A stretch of 64,000 bases of DNA. It comes from Bugula neritina. Taxonomy: Eukaryota > Bryozoa > Gymnolaemata > Cheilostomatida > Bugulidae. This document shows, in pieces, positions 17,109 through 29,100 of the stretch. The notes beneath the pieces were generated by a model. It ran no database searches. It saw nothing but the letters and a program-made list of their open reading frames with translations, and had not been told where the DNA came from. Both the position numbers and the translations under genes were made by a program. Location of the stretch: positions 8,976,408 to 9,040,407 of the forward strand of contig OZ037771.1 in NCBI GenBank assembly GCA_964035545.1, given 5' to 3'. Position 1 is the first letter of the stretch, and every line of letters begins with the position of its first letter.

Positions 17109-20100
17109 TTATAAATTCATTTGGCTGGAAAATTCTTTAGAAAGTTGTTGCATGACATCCTTGTGAGTGGCATGACGCTTTCGGACACTGGCATAGTTTT
17201 CCTAAAAACATAATCGAAAAAAAATATAGTGAATAATAATTTAGTTTCTAACCTGCAACATAGGTCATCTGAATAATTCTAAAGACCTGAATACTTGGTT
17301 TCAACAAAGTACAGAAAAAAAATCAGCAGCAACAGAGTGAGCTTGGAGGAAGCTCAGGAAGTTTATACTAAATATTTGTAATAGCAAGTTTACAGATACG
17401 CAGCACAGAACTTTGCTAACAACTTCAGGTCATATACATGCCGGGGGAAATCCTTTTTTTAATGAGCTGCAGTGCAATGTTTAGGTTTATCAACACCTAT
17501 AATTTATCCTGTGCTACGTTGAAAATTAACTCATTGACCCATCAAACTTTTAATTGACAACATCTATAAATTCCTATAATTTTCTGATACAAAAATAAAA
17601 AATGTTACATATTATTACTACAGGGTATAATAAACTCTTTCGAATTCATAAGCAATGATTCATTCTCAAAACTAGACATTAATCATAAGACACAGTTCTA
17701 AAAGGTTCAAAACTCGTTGAGACCGCTTGTTAAAAGTTCGGCCTAAAACTAGTAACTGTGAAATCTCTAAATGACTGAGCCCTCATGTTTGGATATGGCG
17801 AGCTACATACTTTGTGCTAAAATGTATTTGGTTGAGCGAAGGTTTGTGTGCGTACAGACTGAGCAAACATACCTTTACAAACATAGCAAATCGATTTGGA
17901 GTAGATTTAGCAGGAGTTGCTATCCCATTCTTGTCTCTGGAGAGCAACTCAAAGGTTCCTTTGCAGTAGCCGCACACTTTTGTAGCAGTATCTAAAGATT
18001 TTGAGTGACGACCAATCCTGTGAAATACAGCAGCAAAATACCAGTAACTTTTCGAACATTTATAAAAAGAAAATTGCCAAAAATAAAATAAACTTGTCCA
18101 AGAAAAGCTGTAATCAAACTGGAACGCTGACAACACAACCACCTCATTTGAAAAGTTGAAAATAATTCCATATCTGAAATGTGGCAAAGAAAGATTACAT
18201 GACCACAATTTTAAAATCAGTCAAGAAGTTTGACATTTCAGAACATGGTTGTGATACATAAGTCGATGTGAACATATTTTACTTACTGCTGGCCGCACTT
18301 GGTACATCTGTAGATAAATTTGGTGGTGATGTCATAGGAGTGGCACCGCCTAATTTGAGGTAGTTCTTTATGGGTCAACTCAGACTTTCTAGCCCAATAC
18401 TGCCAGTACCTGAGGAAACACACAAGTTGCAAGACTTAGTAATGTTCAAGTGCGAGTAGAGACTTAAACCATCATTAATAAACATGCCACTGGCAGCTTA
18501 AGCTATGAAAATACAGCTGCTCAGAATGGAATTATTACAACTACAGGCCTGTTACATGCAATTCTTTTTCTAAATGCACTGAGATATATTGCAAAGAATA
18601 TAACAAGATATTGCAATTAGAGTAGTAGCATATCAATCATGTGTTTTCACAGTGCATTGCTTAGAATAATCTCCTACTTCAAATTATAGCTTCTAGTACA
18701 CACTGAAAACTCCAGGAAAGCTAAGGATTCAAAACAACCAGAACAGCTCCAACCATCAATCATCTTGCCAGGTTTGAAATGAAATGAAATGAAAAAGACC
18801 ACTTTGGACAATAAAACTAACAAACAATGCAACCTCTGCCTATGGGAAAAATATTTCATAATATACCAGTCTAGCAAAGCAACCCTTAATAACAGGAATG
18901 AAATTTCATCTACATGCAGACATGCAAGAAAGCATTACCTGGGCAATATAACATAATGATGCAAGCCACAGCGATACCTAACTCAACTATTTTTATACTC
19001 TTTATTTAATTAGCTTTTTTTCAGTCGAAATAAATAGCTTTTTTAAACAGTGTGCTCTACATTTTATTTATTATTAGTCTGACACCTGACCAGTGCACAG
19101 TCAGCTGTACGAAATTAGATAGTAATGTGAGATTTGTTAAAAATAAAATATATACATATTATACATGACTTTCACAATCTGAAGCACTAAATTATATTAT
19201 TAGCTCTATCACCAGTGCTTTGCTGCATCTCTAACCAGATTCGCAGTCCTCATATATATAAGTATAGATAACATTCAAGTATATGCAGAAAGAAAAAAAC
19301 AGGTAGTGAGGCTTTTAGACATCATTAAAATATAAACTCCATTTCAAAGGCTGATCGCCAATACTAGAAGCCACTTTGATTGGTTCCTTAAATGTAACTA
19401 GTTTTACAGATCATTGTTATTTCTCATTCACATTCACGTTGTTTTGCAGCAATGGCACAAGCAATGGATATGCTCGATAACACTTGTTACAATGGGTCAT
19501 GATGATAGTTTCTATGAGGATGCTTTCAAGAAATGTCCTGAAGAAATTATATAAGTTAGCAAGGACAAGGCAAAAATGATGAAATGATATAGACAGAACA
19601 TTCATTAAAGATAAATAAGGCAAGATCATAAGTAAAATAGGACACAACAAGAGTAGTAACAAATGCTGGCAAAACAGGAGAAATAAGAGTGGAAGTTGGA
19701 CTACATCAGGGCTCAGCACTAAGCCCATTACTTTTTATAGTTATAATGAATGATCTGGTACTATGTGATGAGAGTAGAGACAGCATGAAGGAAAGATTGA
19801 AAGACTGGAGAAGGCGATTAGAAGATGTCGGCCTAAAAGTCAGGAGGTCTAAAACAGAGTGCCTACCACTAAAAGAAAGCAGTGATGACATCAAACTGAA
19901 GGAATATGATAGCTCTGACCATGCGACTTTGCCTCAAAAAGTCACTTTCAAGTACCTGGGAACTACAGTCTACCAGGAGGGAGGATGCAGGAAAGGCCTG
20001 TGCAAGTGCGCATTGGCAGAGCCTGGGATAAATGGAGGCAGCTGAGCGGGATTTTGTGTGAAGAGAAAGTCCCAAAGAGACTCAAGATTCTTATTTACAA

Positions 20101-23100
20101 TACAGTAATAGGATTAGTGCTATTTTACAGGGTGGAAACATGGCCGGTGACTGATTACCTTGTGGAGAGAGTGAGCGTATTCCAAATGAGACCAACGCAA
20201 GCACAAGGCAAAAAGCGAAAGTAATGAATGTATTAGAACTAATGAGAAGGCTACAGTGGTTTGGACATATATGCAGAAGAGAGAAAGGGTGCATGAGTTG
20301 AGAGTTGCAGGAAAAAGAAACCGGGGACGCCCAAAGCACAGATGGCATGATACTATCAGAAAAGAACTCCAAATCTATTCCCTCAACGAAAAGGACGCTC
20401 AGGACAGGGTTAGGCGGAGAAGCCTAATTGAGCTAGAACTCCGGCAGCCACCCGCTACCCGAAAAGGACAAAGCGGAGTTAGTAAGTAAAGTGTTTTCAG
20501 AGGCAAATTAACCACAGAAGAATTGCTATGTTTATGCAGGCCAGAGAAAAAGTATACGGAAATCAACAAAGAGCTACACAGGGTGTTCTTCAACCTAGAA
20601 AAGATGCATGACAACCTCTCAAAAGAGCAAACAATGTATTGTCTTATAACGTGCTTTAAAGCTACCTCTATATAAGTTGGAAAAACAACAAGCTAACTAG
20701 TATTTGAAGTCAAAACAAACAAACCAAAGCCTGAACAAGAGGATATTGAATAATTAGACTAAAAACTAATGTGTTTTTATCAAGTAAAGTGTTACTTGAT
20801 AAACAAACTAGTTATTTTATTAGCAAGAGAATAGAACGTTTGTATTAGTTTTTTTTTAACAAAAAGGAAAAAAGATTCAAACTGCCCGATGAATGAGCTT
20901 AAATTTTTTAGCCTCAATGAGGAAATATTGAATACTCCTCATAAAAGTATTATACCTTCACAGCAATTTACCAAATCTATGCCAAGTGTCGTGTTGACAA
21001 CGAAGAAGGGTGTGGAGAAATCACGTAGCGGTTGGGTAGCATATAAAAAATGTTACTTACAACATGACTGTCATAATGAAGCAGTTGATCCTCAAATAAT
21101 CATGAAAATTTATTACATGAAAATATTTTTTAAAAAGAACTCATCCCAAAGAGAACTAGAATAGGCTATATAAGCAATAATGACTCATTAGAATGAATCA
21201 TTATTGCTTTGGAGAGATGGAAAAAGTACAAGTTAACTAATACATTAGCATCAGAATTTCAGTTACACAGGCAGTTGAAGCATTTTGTACCAGAAAGTCA
21301 CTTTGACTTTAGGAATCAACATAACTGATAAGTAAATACTGTGCTTCACCTACGACATTTTGACACCCTATCGTTATTTACAAAAACTGTCTAATAGGTC
21401 CAACTTTAATTGAGCAGGTTTAATTGGGGTTTAGTAGACAGTTAGGCAGCAGCTTTCTTGGCCTTGCTGAGTAGCAGCACAACTAGGATGGTGATCAAGA
21501 CACCACCTTGAGCAATGGTGACACCCCCCAAAAGCCTGTTCAATTCCTCGTTTCAGATGGCCAGTTGCAGGTGATGTGGAATAATTCTGGTCTTTTTGTT
21601 ATCTTTGGCAGCATTACCTGCCAACCCCAAAACTCCAGCAGCCAAGTATTTCATCACAACAGCAAGGTAAACTGGGATGCTGGCACCAACTTGCTCGGCA
21701 TAGTCTGTAGATTCTTTCGACTGGGAATTGCAGTCTAGCCCTTGAAGACCTGGTCTTGCTTTTTCCTTAGGCCTTTCCTCCTTTTCCACGTCCAGACATT
21801 TTAAATTGATGTAATGATAGCAACAATATTTAGCTGCTTATGATTTGTTTGCATCAGGCCTGATTACTAAAACTATTAAGTTTGTGGAACTGATTTGAAA
21901 CTTTAAAACCTTTAATATACATATATCTGATGCTTCAAATGTGTGAAAAAAACATCACTTTTTGACTTTTTTCTTCAAGGCATCCATAAATGATTTGTTG
22001 AACGACATATTTATAGACTGGTTGTTTGAATAAACATGAATTTGACAACCATGTTTAAGACATTTACAACTGATTTGGTAAACTTTCATAGAATCTTCAA
22101 TAGCCTCAAAACAAAAAGCAGCAGGCTCCAGCCATAACTTTTTTAATAATACTAAGGAGTAAGATATCGGCTACTCAAATAGAATTCAACTAAGAAATCT
22201 ACATTAAAAGACATAATAGCATTATGGGAAGAAAAATGTACCATTTAACACAATAAATGCAAAAAAAGCTCTTTTAAGCTATACTTATACTTGAAGCTCA
22301 ATATGCACATTTGAAAACTGTAATAGCGAAGAGGTAAAGCTTGCCAAGTAGGGAAAAAGTAAACGAATATACAAGATATTTTAGACCGTTACTGCGCTCA
22401 AAAATTAAAACTTTGAACTGTAATGACATTCAGCTCTCTACAGTAACTGCCAGTTGCCATGTGGGTGAATGAAGACAAGAAATTAAAAAAAAACAAATTT
22501 GAAAATTCCCAAGTATTCAAAATAGGCAGGTTATGTGTAAATGATACTTCACAAAGCAACTCTGTGGTTTTTATTTCTTAAAATAACAAATAGAATTGAA
22601 GTATGTTATGTTTGTAGGGTTGCATTTTTATCATCTGATCGAATTGCAGCATCAACCAAAACAGCTATTATTAGTAAATTTCACTGGTAATTGATATGTC
22701 ATCCACCAGCTGCAGTAAACAAATATATGGAGAATGGTGGATAACATAAAATTCTACAATTGTTATATTTTTAGAATTGGTAGATTGAGCTAACTGGTAT
22801 TTGGATTCAAAACTAACAAACCAAACCCGAAATCACAGCACATTGAAACATTACTAACCAGAAATTCTGGCTAAGTTTGAAAGTAAGATGTGACTGAAAT
22901 TGTAAAGTAGCTGTTAACAGCGGGGCTAGATACACCTTTTGTTTTTGTTCTGTTCCAACAAAACCCTACGAACAGCTAAATAAAAAACAGTTGTCCTCGA
23001 GTAGAAAATAGCAAAACATTTTTAAGTTGGAAACAAACATTTAAAACAGTGAAAAAAATTGAAAAAAAAAAAAAGCACCAAAACAGTTAAGCTTGACATT

Positions 23101-26100
23101 AGTAACAGCAACATAAACATGTCCTACAAAGAGTTGAGCGTCATTAGGTGGCAAATCAGGAGAGTCTACACTCTGGAATATGGGACTGTGTAAAGACACT
23201 TCAAAAACTCTAGCAAGAGAAATCACCAATCTGACTTTTTCCAAGAGAGAAACTGAACATTTCTCTCAGCTTTCAAAGCCAATATCCCAAGACTAGGTGC
23301 ATCATCGATTGCACAGAAATATTTATATGCAAGCCACAAGCAAAGCCGGCACAGGCTTTAACATGGAGTGAGTATAAAAAAGCAAACAACTAAGTATCCG
23401 TTTGAAATCACACCTAGTAGCACCATCTGTTTCATTTTACCTGGAATGGAAGGTAGAGCCTCAGATAAATGCATAGGGGAGAGTGGGGTGGGTTAGGCAT
23501 ATGGGGAGGGTTGGTCACCCTATTATTTACAATTATCTAGTTCGCTTCAGCAGTTGTTATGGTAACATAAGGTCAAGGTTAACAGGACACAGCTTTCATT
23601 TTGTTTTCAAGTTTGCCAAGCACATTGTTGGTAAGTTATTCACAAAATATGCTTTTAGTGAACAAAAAGTAAATTTTAAGTCATCAGCTTAAATGAGTTG
23701 TAGAAAATTAATAAATAATATTGTGTGTCAAAATCTGCCAATCTTATCAACTATGCTTCACTATAGATATGTTGGACTCAAAATATCATCAGTTTATTAT
23801 TCACAAAGTTATGAGAGAAAATGTTACTGAGAGTCAATATGGGGAGGGTTGGGCATGCAGGTGCTCAACCCTCCCCATTAATTTTCAGCATGTTCAAGTG
23901 CAAAATATTGATATCAGCGAGATATTTTCAATAGCATTGCCTACCACAGGTAAATTCAGACAGGATTGTTGGACAAGATTTGTTATTAATTGCATTGCAC
24001 ACCACTGAATAAATAATTTAGATGATTTTTGGATACCAGAAAAATGCCAAGAAAGCATGAACGAAAAACCACAAGAAATACAAATCTTGATGCATTGGAT
24101 AAAGCAGCGAAGCTTGTTGAAAGAGAGAAAAAATCAGTCAAATCAGCAGCTTCACTGCAAGGTGTGTCAAGAAGTACCCTACAGAGCTTTTTAAAATGCA
24201 GCCCTTCAAAGAGAAAGACGTTTGGGTATTCAAATTGCTCACTAAAGGCTACCATATTTTCCACGTCAATAGAACTGAAGTTGGCTAACCATGTAAAAAA
24301 CCTTGATGACCGTTTTTATGGTCTAACACCCATGAAAGTCCGTGATCTTACGTATGAGTTTGCTAAAGCTAACAGTATCCCTCTACCAACTAGCTGGACA
24401 CTCAACAGAACTGCAGGTAGGTCTATAATTCTATTAAATATTACTATCTTTTGTTTGGCTACCAAGCCATCACCGAACTTGGCAAAACAATACGCATACC
24501 GGTAGAACTGTATTAAACTCTAGTAGAGATGCTATAATATTTCATCATTGTCAAACATGTTTTCGACAATTTAGGTGTAGACTGGCTAGAAGGTTTTAAG
24601 CAAAGGCACCACCTGGCATGTCTAAAACCGGAAGCCACTTCATTAGCCAAACAAGCAAGCTTCAACCCAACCACTGTAAAAAGATATTTTGAAAAGCTTA
24701 AAGATGCAATGAATAGGTATGTAAGCTAAATAACAGTTTTAAACTAGTGGAGAGCAAATTATGAAGTATATTAAAGGAAGTCAGTAAAACTGGTTGTCCA
24801 GAAGCATGTTTTAGAGACTCGAAAAACTTTTAAAAGTACATTTTAAATTAGCATTCCATGATGATAAAAACGTGTAATATACGCGAGTTTTTGTTCCAGA
24901 TACAAGTTTTCTCTCATTGAGATATACAATATTGATGAGCCTGGCTTTACTACAGCACAAATACAGTACCACCAAAGGTGCTGAGCACCAAAGAAAAGAA
25001 ACACGTTGGTTCGGTAACATCTGCTGAGCGTGGTGAATTATCCACAGTTGTATGCACAGTAAACGCTAGTGGGAACTACCTTCCACCATTTATAATCTTT
25101 CCTCAAGCAAAAATAAAAGATGTCTTTATGAATGGAGCTCCCCAGAAGCTAAGGGAGTAACAGCAAAATCTGGATAGATAAACTCACAAGAAATTTAGTG
25201 AATAATTTTTGCTGTTCTTCATAAATCATGCCAAACAATCGAAAGAAAAGCCTGTGTTGATGATCATGAATAACCATGAATCACATTTCACTTTGGCCGC
25301 GATTGATATTGCTCGAGCCTCTGGTGTTGTCATATTAACACTTTTTCAGCATACCCCCCACAAAAAAGCCAGTATATATGGACCCACGAAGAGTTAGTTC
25401 AATAAAGAATGTGGTAACTGGATGAGAACAAACCCAGGGAGGCAAGTGACAATTTATGAGATGGATAGCTTGGTTGGGCAAGCCTTTTTAAAAGCAATGA
25501 CACCCACTAACATTTTAGCAGGATTCCAAACATCAGGAATATTTCCATTTAACGTTTTTATCTTCTCAGAACATAATTTCTTACGTTCTTCCATTACAGA
25601 TGCTGTAAGCAATATTTTCACTGACAATGCGAGTTTTCTGTCTACTGAAACTCCTAATCCAGCCACTTCTACAACGTTGGCTAGAGATGAACAATATTTA
25701 GTTCAGGCACACATTGTGCTAGGAAAAAAATCCTGGCTCTTTGCCAAAATTTGAATAAAGAATATGTTAGCTTTTTGCAGCTTGTTCAGCTATTTTGTTA
25801 GCTTTTTGGTTATGTTATTTTTAATGTATTAGAAGTACTAGCAGCTCACTTGCCAGGAAGGCGCTATAAAGAGCTGATGTTTGTAAGTAGAATTATAATT
25901 TTGAAGTTTTATGTTTTTGTTGATGTTATTTGAAGTTTAGTTATGTATGTATTTTTGTGCAGGATGTAGTTATTTTTTGATATTTTGATAGAGTACAAGA
26001 CAAAGAGTAAATAAAATTCAAAGATTAAGAAAGTATTGCTCGATGCTTGTTGCTAGCCAACTCACTAAGCCATTCCTGGCACACACATATAAGGACACCA

Positions 26101-29100
26101 AATAACATAATCCTTCTACCGCAAGCTGAGCCAAGGAAAACAATGCAGAAGAGAAGAACAAAGCAGTCAGCAATACTTACTGACACCCCAGAACAAGAGA
26201 AACTAAAGGAGCGATCAATCAAAGAAGAAAAGTATGCAAGTCAAAGAAAAGAGAGCTAGAGATTGAGGCTACAAATGAAAGTAGCAGTAGTGATGATGAT
26301 CTTGTGCCACTTGACACAGATTCAGAGTGCCGATGAAGAGCTAGATGAGCAGGAAATTGTTGAGCAAGAATATACTTATGGCATAGGAGAATATGTTTTA
26401 GAAGTATGAACTACCCAAAAAACTTGAGCAATTTTATGTTGGGGAGATTGAGTAAGTCGAGGAACCCAACATTGAATGCAACTTCTTCAAAAAGAAATCT
26501 GGAGGCTTATATTTCATCTTCTCAGAAGCTCCTGACAAAAACACAGTTACAAAGGACAACATTGTAATGAAGCTCGGCAAACCTAGTCAGCCCACCTCAT
26601 CTACAAGGGCACTCACAGTTCTGTCATTCGCAGTTGACATATCAAAATACAATTTAAAGAATCCCTGCCACACTTTACTTATATAACATGAAAATATTCA
26701 TCTATGTCTTAGCTATTATTTTAACACTCTTTTAGGGTTTCAGGTCTAGACAATTTTGTTTTATAACAAGTTTAGTGCATGCATGTCCAAAAAACTTTGA
26801 GAATTTTTATCGCCTGTCTGTGACAAAACACACCGCGATTGCGAGAAATAGATAAAAATGCCGCCTGTAAGACATTCGGAAATAAGTATAGGCTATATTT
26901 TCCGTTGCATGTAACCCTAGTTTTAACATTTTTTAATGTATCGGACCGCTGTCTAGCCCCTAATTGGTGGTTTTTTGTGAAACTAGGGTTTTATTTCATA
27001 AACAATTTTCACGGCAATAAATATATTGCTTCCAACTTACCAGTGTCCGAGTCTGTGTAGTGTAATTGTAATAAAGTTAAACCTAATATAATATTATATA
27101 CCGAAATAACATATAAAAACTATATAAATATCAATATGAGCATATCTGGCTCTGACGAAGAATACTTAAAGCAGAATGAGAATCACTTTCGCAATGAGTA
27201 TGACTATGAGAATCACACACGCTGTCACTGAGATTTCTTAAGTAATGGGCTATCAGTTTGAGCCGTTCACGTATCAAGATGAAGATGGAGATGATAGTCA
27301 TGACTTGGATTTCAATGTTACTGATGAGCAACAGGTGATAATATTTATAACTGTACAGTATCAATACGATTTAGTTTTATAAACTATAGTGTTACTAATA
27401 GTAATACTATACGTTATAAATTATAATATTTAATTTTCATTTTGTAATCGCAATGCCAATACTCGTATTGGTCCTGGCTTAATTAGTTGATATAACTGAG
27501 TTTTGCGCTACTTCAGCTTTGGAGCAAGCATTTTATCAAATTACAAGCTAAATATTTGATGATTGCTATCAGTTCATATAATAATAAAGTGATTATCATT
27601 AATGATTATAAATTCCAGTCAAGTAACTAAATATTTGATCAATACTAATGTTATTATTACTACTACCAATACAGGTATTAATATCAATTATTTGTAGATA
27701 GATTTACCCGATATTTTAAGTTAAGGGAAGGATTGTATTTTTATAAATGCATAATAATGATAATTATTATTCATTTTAATTGCAATTGTGGCCATACCGA
27801 TCCTTAACAAAACAAGTTAATCACTTACATAATCAAGTCAAACCTGTATTCACGATGATTGCATTTAGTATTCTATTTGTAACCCCCCATTTCTCTGAAT
27901 TTCTGCTTTTATAGTATAACATATGGTACCAACAATAAAATATTTTAAAATTCTTGAAAATTGGTTTATTTTATGGCAAAAATTATGAGTTTGTTTTAAT
28001 ATAAAAAATCTAATTAGTTATTAATTATAAATATAAAAATAGTTTGAATAGTAATGCAAACTTGGAATATTTTGAAACCCATGATTTTAAAGTATTTTCA
28101 AACTTCAGCCTCATTGAACTCAATTTTCAATACAAAGAAAAACACAGGAAACAAATTTAGACACAGTAATTAATGGACTTAATGCGGATGATACTGATAA
28201 TAACGTTTTTTAGAGAAGCTTGTTTGTTTTTTTAGAAAAATATTAGGCCAGCCACGGACGGAGCGGTGCACTTGCCATCGCTGCCAAAATCAGCCTACAG
28301 TAGAACAGTCTGTTTGTTGCCGTGATCATGCTGCAATTCTTAGATTAGATGGCAGCATAGAATGTATAACACAGCACCTGGGAGTATAGCAATTAACGCA
28401 ACCAGCTGTATTAGAAGTTGCATACAGTAGCTACCTGAGATATCATGGTTAGTCAATTGCTACACTTGACTATTTAGCCAATTATTTGTTTTAGTTGATG
28501 ATTTGTTTGATGAGAAGGCCCATTCTCTCAACACCAAAAAAAAGGTTTTGCAGCTACCGGTTTTTGGTGTTCTGACTGTTTCCGGGTATCAAAAAAGGTG
28601 AGAGAGGTCCTTTACCAGCTTGCTTATATGATTGGGTGCAAGCTAGATTCCCCCAACTGATGATGAGGAAGAATTTGCTGAATGGATGTTCAGCAAGTTC
28701 ATGTACAATGAGGATTTAAACTGATTGAAATCAACCCTTATCTGGGAAGGGTTGGGCAAAATGCTCCATAACACAAATTGCATCATATTTTAAGAAGTAT
28801 TTTTCTAAAACCATTTGTTTTTTAAGTAGGCATAGAAAAGATCTGAATAAACTAGCGCCCCAAATATCGAGAAAATTTGGAAAAAAATATTTGATTAACG
28901 GGCAGGAATGCAAAAATGTGCCCAACCCACCTCACTTTCCACTAGTAAATGATTCTGGGTTCTTCGAACTCATAAACCCATGGCAGATAAAGGATTTATT
29001 ATTGAAGAAGAGTTAATAGTAGACAGTTAAGCAGCAGCTTTCTTGGCATTGCTGAGTAGCAGCACAGCTTGGATGTTGGTCAAGACACCACCTTGAGCAA

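Larger units (their letters stand above)
23476..28942 (+). mobile_element. pogo-like DNA transposon carrying a second gene
   Basis: A 5,467-bp element flanked by TA dinucleotides (23474-23475 and 28943-28944). Terminal inverted repeats of 27 bp match at 22 positions. Inside, on the plus strand, are a multi-exon pogo-family transposase remnant (24044-26660) and a separate split coding region with a P2X7-type zinc-binding domain (27136-28724). Subterminal GGGAGGGTTGG motifs recur near 23508, 23840 (as a palindrome) and 28750. Stops in both coding regions and loss of catalytic residues mean it no longer moves by itself. Confidence 0.85.

Noticed and set aside
18674..18877. Minus-strand open frame in the GCNA intron
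   Set aside because: No splice sites in phase with the flanking GCNA exons and no recognised motif.
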